NCBI RefSeq assembly: GCF_037892605.1
Contig: NZ_JBBKTU010000001.1
Location: forward strand, 3,968,001-4,032,000
Reading direction: 5' to 3'
DNA length: 64,000 nt
Origin: Lacibacter sp. H407
GTDB lineage: Bacteria; Bacteroidota; Bacteroidia; Chitinophagales; Chitinophagaceae
The translations under genes and the position numbers were made by a program. The notes beneath the pieces were generated by a model that was not told where the DNA came from, did not search any database, and saw nothing but the letters and a program-made list of their open reading frames with translations. Positions 63,161-64,000 of the stretch are shown here, in pieces. Each line of letters opens with the position of its first letter. Position 1 is the first letter of the stretch.

Positions 63161-64000
63161 TCAAACCTTCTTCAACTCAGACTTCCTGTTCTTCTGAATA
63201 TGATTCCAGGTGGCAAGCAGAAAACCGATTGTCATTACAAGTATACCCAACCACAACACATTGATGGCCGGGAATTGATACGCTTTTAAAGTCACATACT
63301 CCAGTACCGAGTTACTTTCTTTTACACCCAGGTTAATTCCATCTTTATCAGCACCTGTAAAGGCCAGAATGAGACTTTGTGAAATAACCGTATCTGCTAC
63401 CGGACGAATATTGTTACCACTTAATACAAGCAATGGCTCAGCAGTATACTTGCTGCTGTCTTTCGCATACACAGTGATCTTGGCAGCAAATACAGAATCG
63501 GTTGATTGATACGATACATTCTTCCGCTTAATATCCCGCCCCACTTCATCCAGCACAAGAAATCCCTGTGAATAGAAAACCGTATCGCCTGGTTTTATTT
63601 TGTTGTCTTTAAAAGTGGATGTATCCTTATTCTTATCAGGATTTGGCAATGACGTGATATAGGTAAACACATCTTTGTGGATGTAATGTTTACTGTCTGG
63701 ATTTGCCATGATGCCTTCGTTGCCTTTGAAGTTCACAAACGCATCTGGATACAATGTAAATCCTTCTTCTTTGTTCTTGTATTGAAAATGTATTTTGAAA
63801 TATTGCTTGGGATCAGATGGATGTGTGGAATCGCCTTGATAGGTAACCATGTAACGACCCATATCGGTTGCAATACCTTTTACAAGCGTTAAATTCTCAG
63901 CAGGATTTTCCTGGCTTTGCTCCCCAAAATTCACCATGATGCCGCTGGTGTTCCAACTCAATACTTCTTTCTTGGAAGCAGAAACAAGAATGCCCAAGAG
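63161..64000 (-). CDS. Cytochrome c assembly protein (CcmF/CcsA-type), C-terminal part
   Basis: The frame is open through the right edge; 279 codons of its C-terminal part are present. It contains a large periplasmic domain opening with a GILVSASKKEVLSWN segment, FTLYPDAFVNFKGNEGIMAN (heme-lyase family), SKHYIHKDVFTYITSL, and a final membrane helix INVLWLGILVMTIGFLLATW. This matches the end of CcmF-like heme lyases fused in Bacteroidota. The WWD heme motif is upstream of the window. Confidence 0.8.
   Translation of the reverse strand, partial: LLGILVSASKKEVLSWNTSGIMVNFGEQSQENPAENLTLVKGIATDMGRYMVTYQGDSTHPSDPKQYFKIHFQYKNKEEGFTLYPDAFVNFKGNEGIMANPDSKHYIHKDVFTYITSLPNPDKNKDTSTFKDNKIKPGDTVFYSQGFLVLDEVGRDIKRKNVSYQSTDSVFAAKITVYAKDSSKYTAEPLLVLSGNNIRPVADTVISQSLILAFTGADKDGINLGVKESNSVLEYVTLKAYQFPAINVLWLGILVMTIGFLLATWNHIQKNRKSELKKV

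Overview
The window is a gene-dense chromosomal segment of a Bacteroidota bacterium, most likely family Chitinophagaceae. The evidence is a protein with a type IX secretion (T9SS) sorting domain, a five-helix cytochrome b558-type SdhC next to SdhA and SdhB, BshB1 of bacillithiol synthesis, several Bacteroidota-only DUF families (DUF6089, DUF3575-like, DUF4294, DUF6249, DUF7935), a fused ThrA, and promoters with the Bacteroidota -7 element TAnnTTTG. No rRNA, tRNA, CRISPR array, intact insertion sequence or prophage was seen. The family is an inference from gene content.

Layout. 0-2.6 kb: the 3' part of a GSCFA protein, a small AT-rich gene with a HEPN-like R-N-x3-H motif, a gene-poor stretch and an HD-domain protein. 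2.6-17.6 kb: a TPR protein, gyrA, an outer-membrane protein, tryptophan 2,3-dioxygenase, a divergent photolyase/cryptochrome, a lipoprotein amylase coupled to a tiny membrane protein, a cysteine desulfurase, glmM, holA with a PolB-like exonuclease, and a coiled-coil membrane protein. 17.7-25.9 kb: a giant outer-membrane protein with no normal start codon at its signal peptide, the sdhCAB operon, and a beta-barrel protein. 26-30.5 kb: two small unknown genes beside a transglutaminase / alpha-E / circularly permuted ATP-grasp cluster, a candidate peptide-ligating system of unknown product. 30.6-35.6 kb: thrA-thrB-thrC, preceded by an uncatalogued 28-residue Thr/Ile-rich leader peptide (thrL) and an RNA hairpin, i.e. 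an apparent attenuator.

35.6-54.2 kb: a small secreted protein, a T9SS substrate, MurQ with an N-acetylglucosamine kinase-like protein (cell-wall recycling), a carboxy-terminal protease, an ECF sigma factor with a probable membrane anti-sigma factor, cystathionine beta-synthase, an A-type Fe-S carrier divergent from a DUF7935 gene, a stand-alone acyl-CoA mutase large subunit, a flavin-binding protein, a secreted serine hydrolase, an M20 peptidase, a LytS/LytR-type two-component pair, a lipoprotein intradiol dioxygenase, and a secreted-protein gene broken by one stop codon. 54.2-64 kb: YggS, an acyl-CoA dehydrogenase, a secreted MORN-repeat caspase-like protein, a small unknown gene, a TPMT-family methyltransferase, a fatty-acid desaturase, bshB1, a DUF4294 protein, another small unknown gene, and the C-terminal part of a CcmF/CcsA-type cytochrome c assembly protein running off the right edge.

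Most genes are core metabolism or envelope. The accessory signal is a set of AT-rich orphan genes (HEPN-like, 35.6 kb, 53.8 kb pseudogene, 58.4 kb, 62.7 kb) and short palindromic repeats, one of which lies inside the thrC reading frame and adds residues to the enzyme. The strongest new observations are the thrL attenuator, the peptide-ligase cluster, the three-module MORN-caspase protein and the missing start codon of the giant outer-membrane protein.
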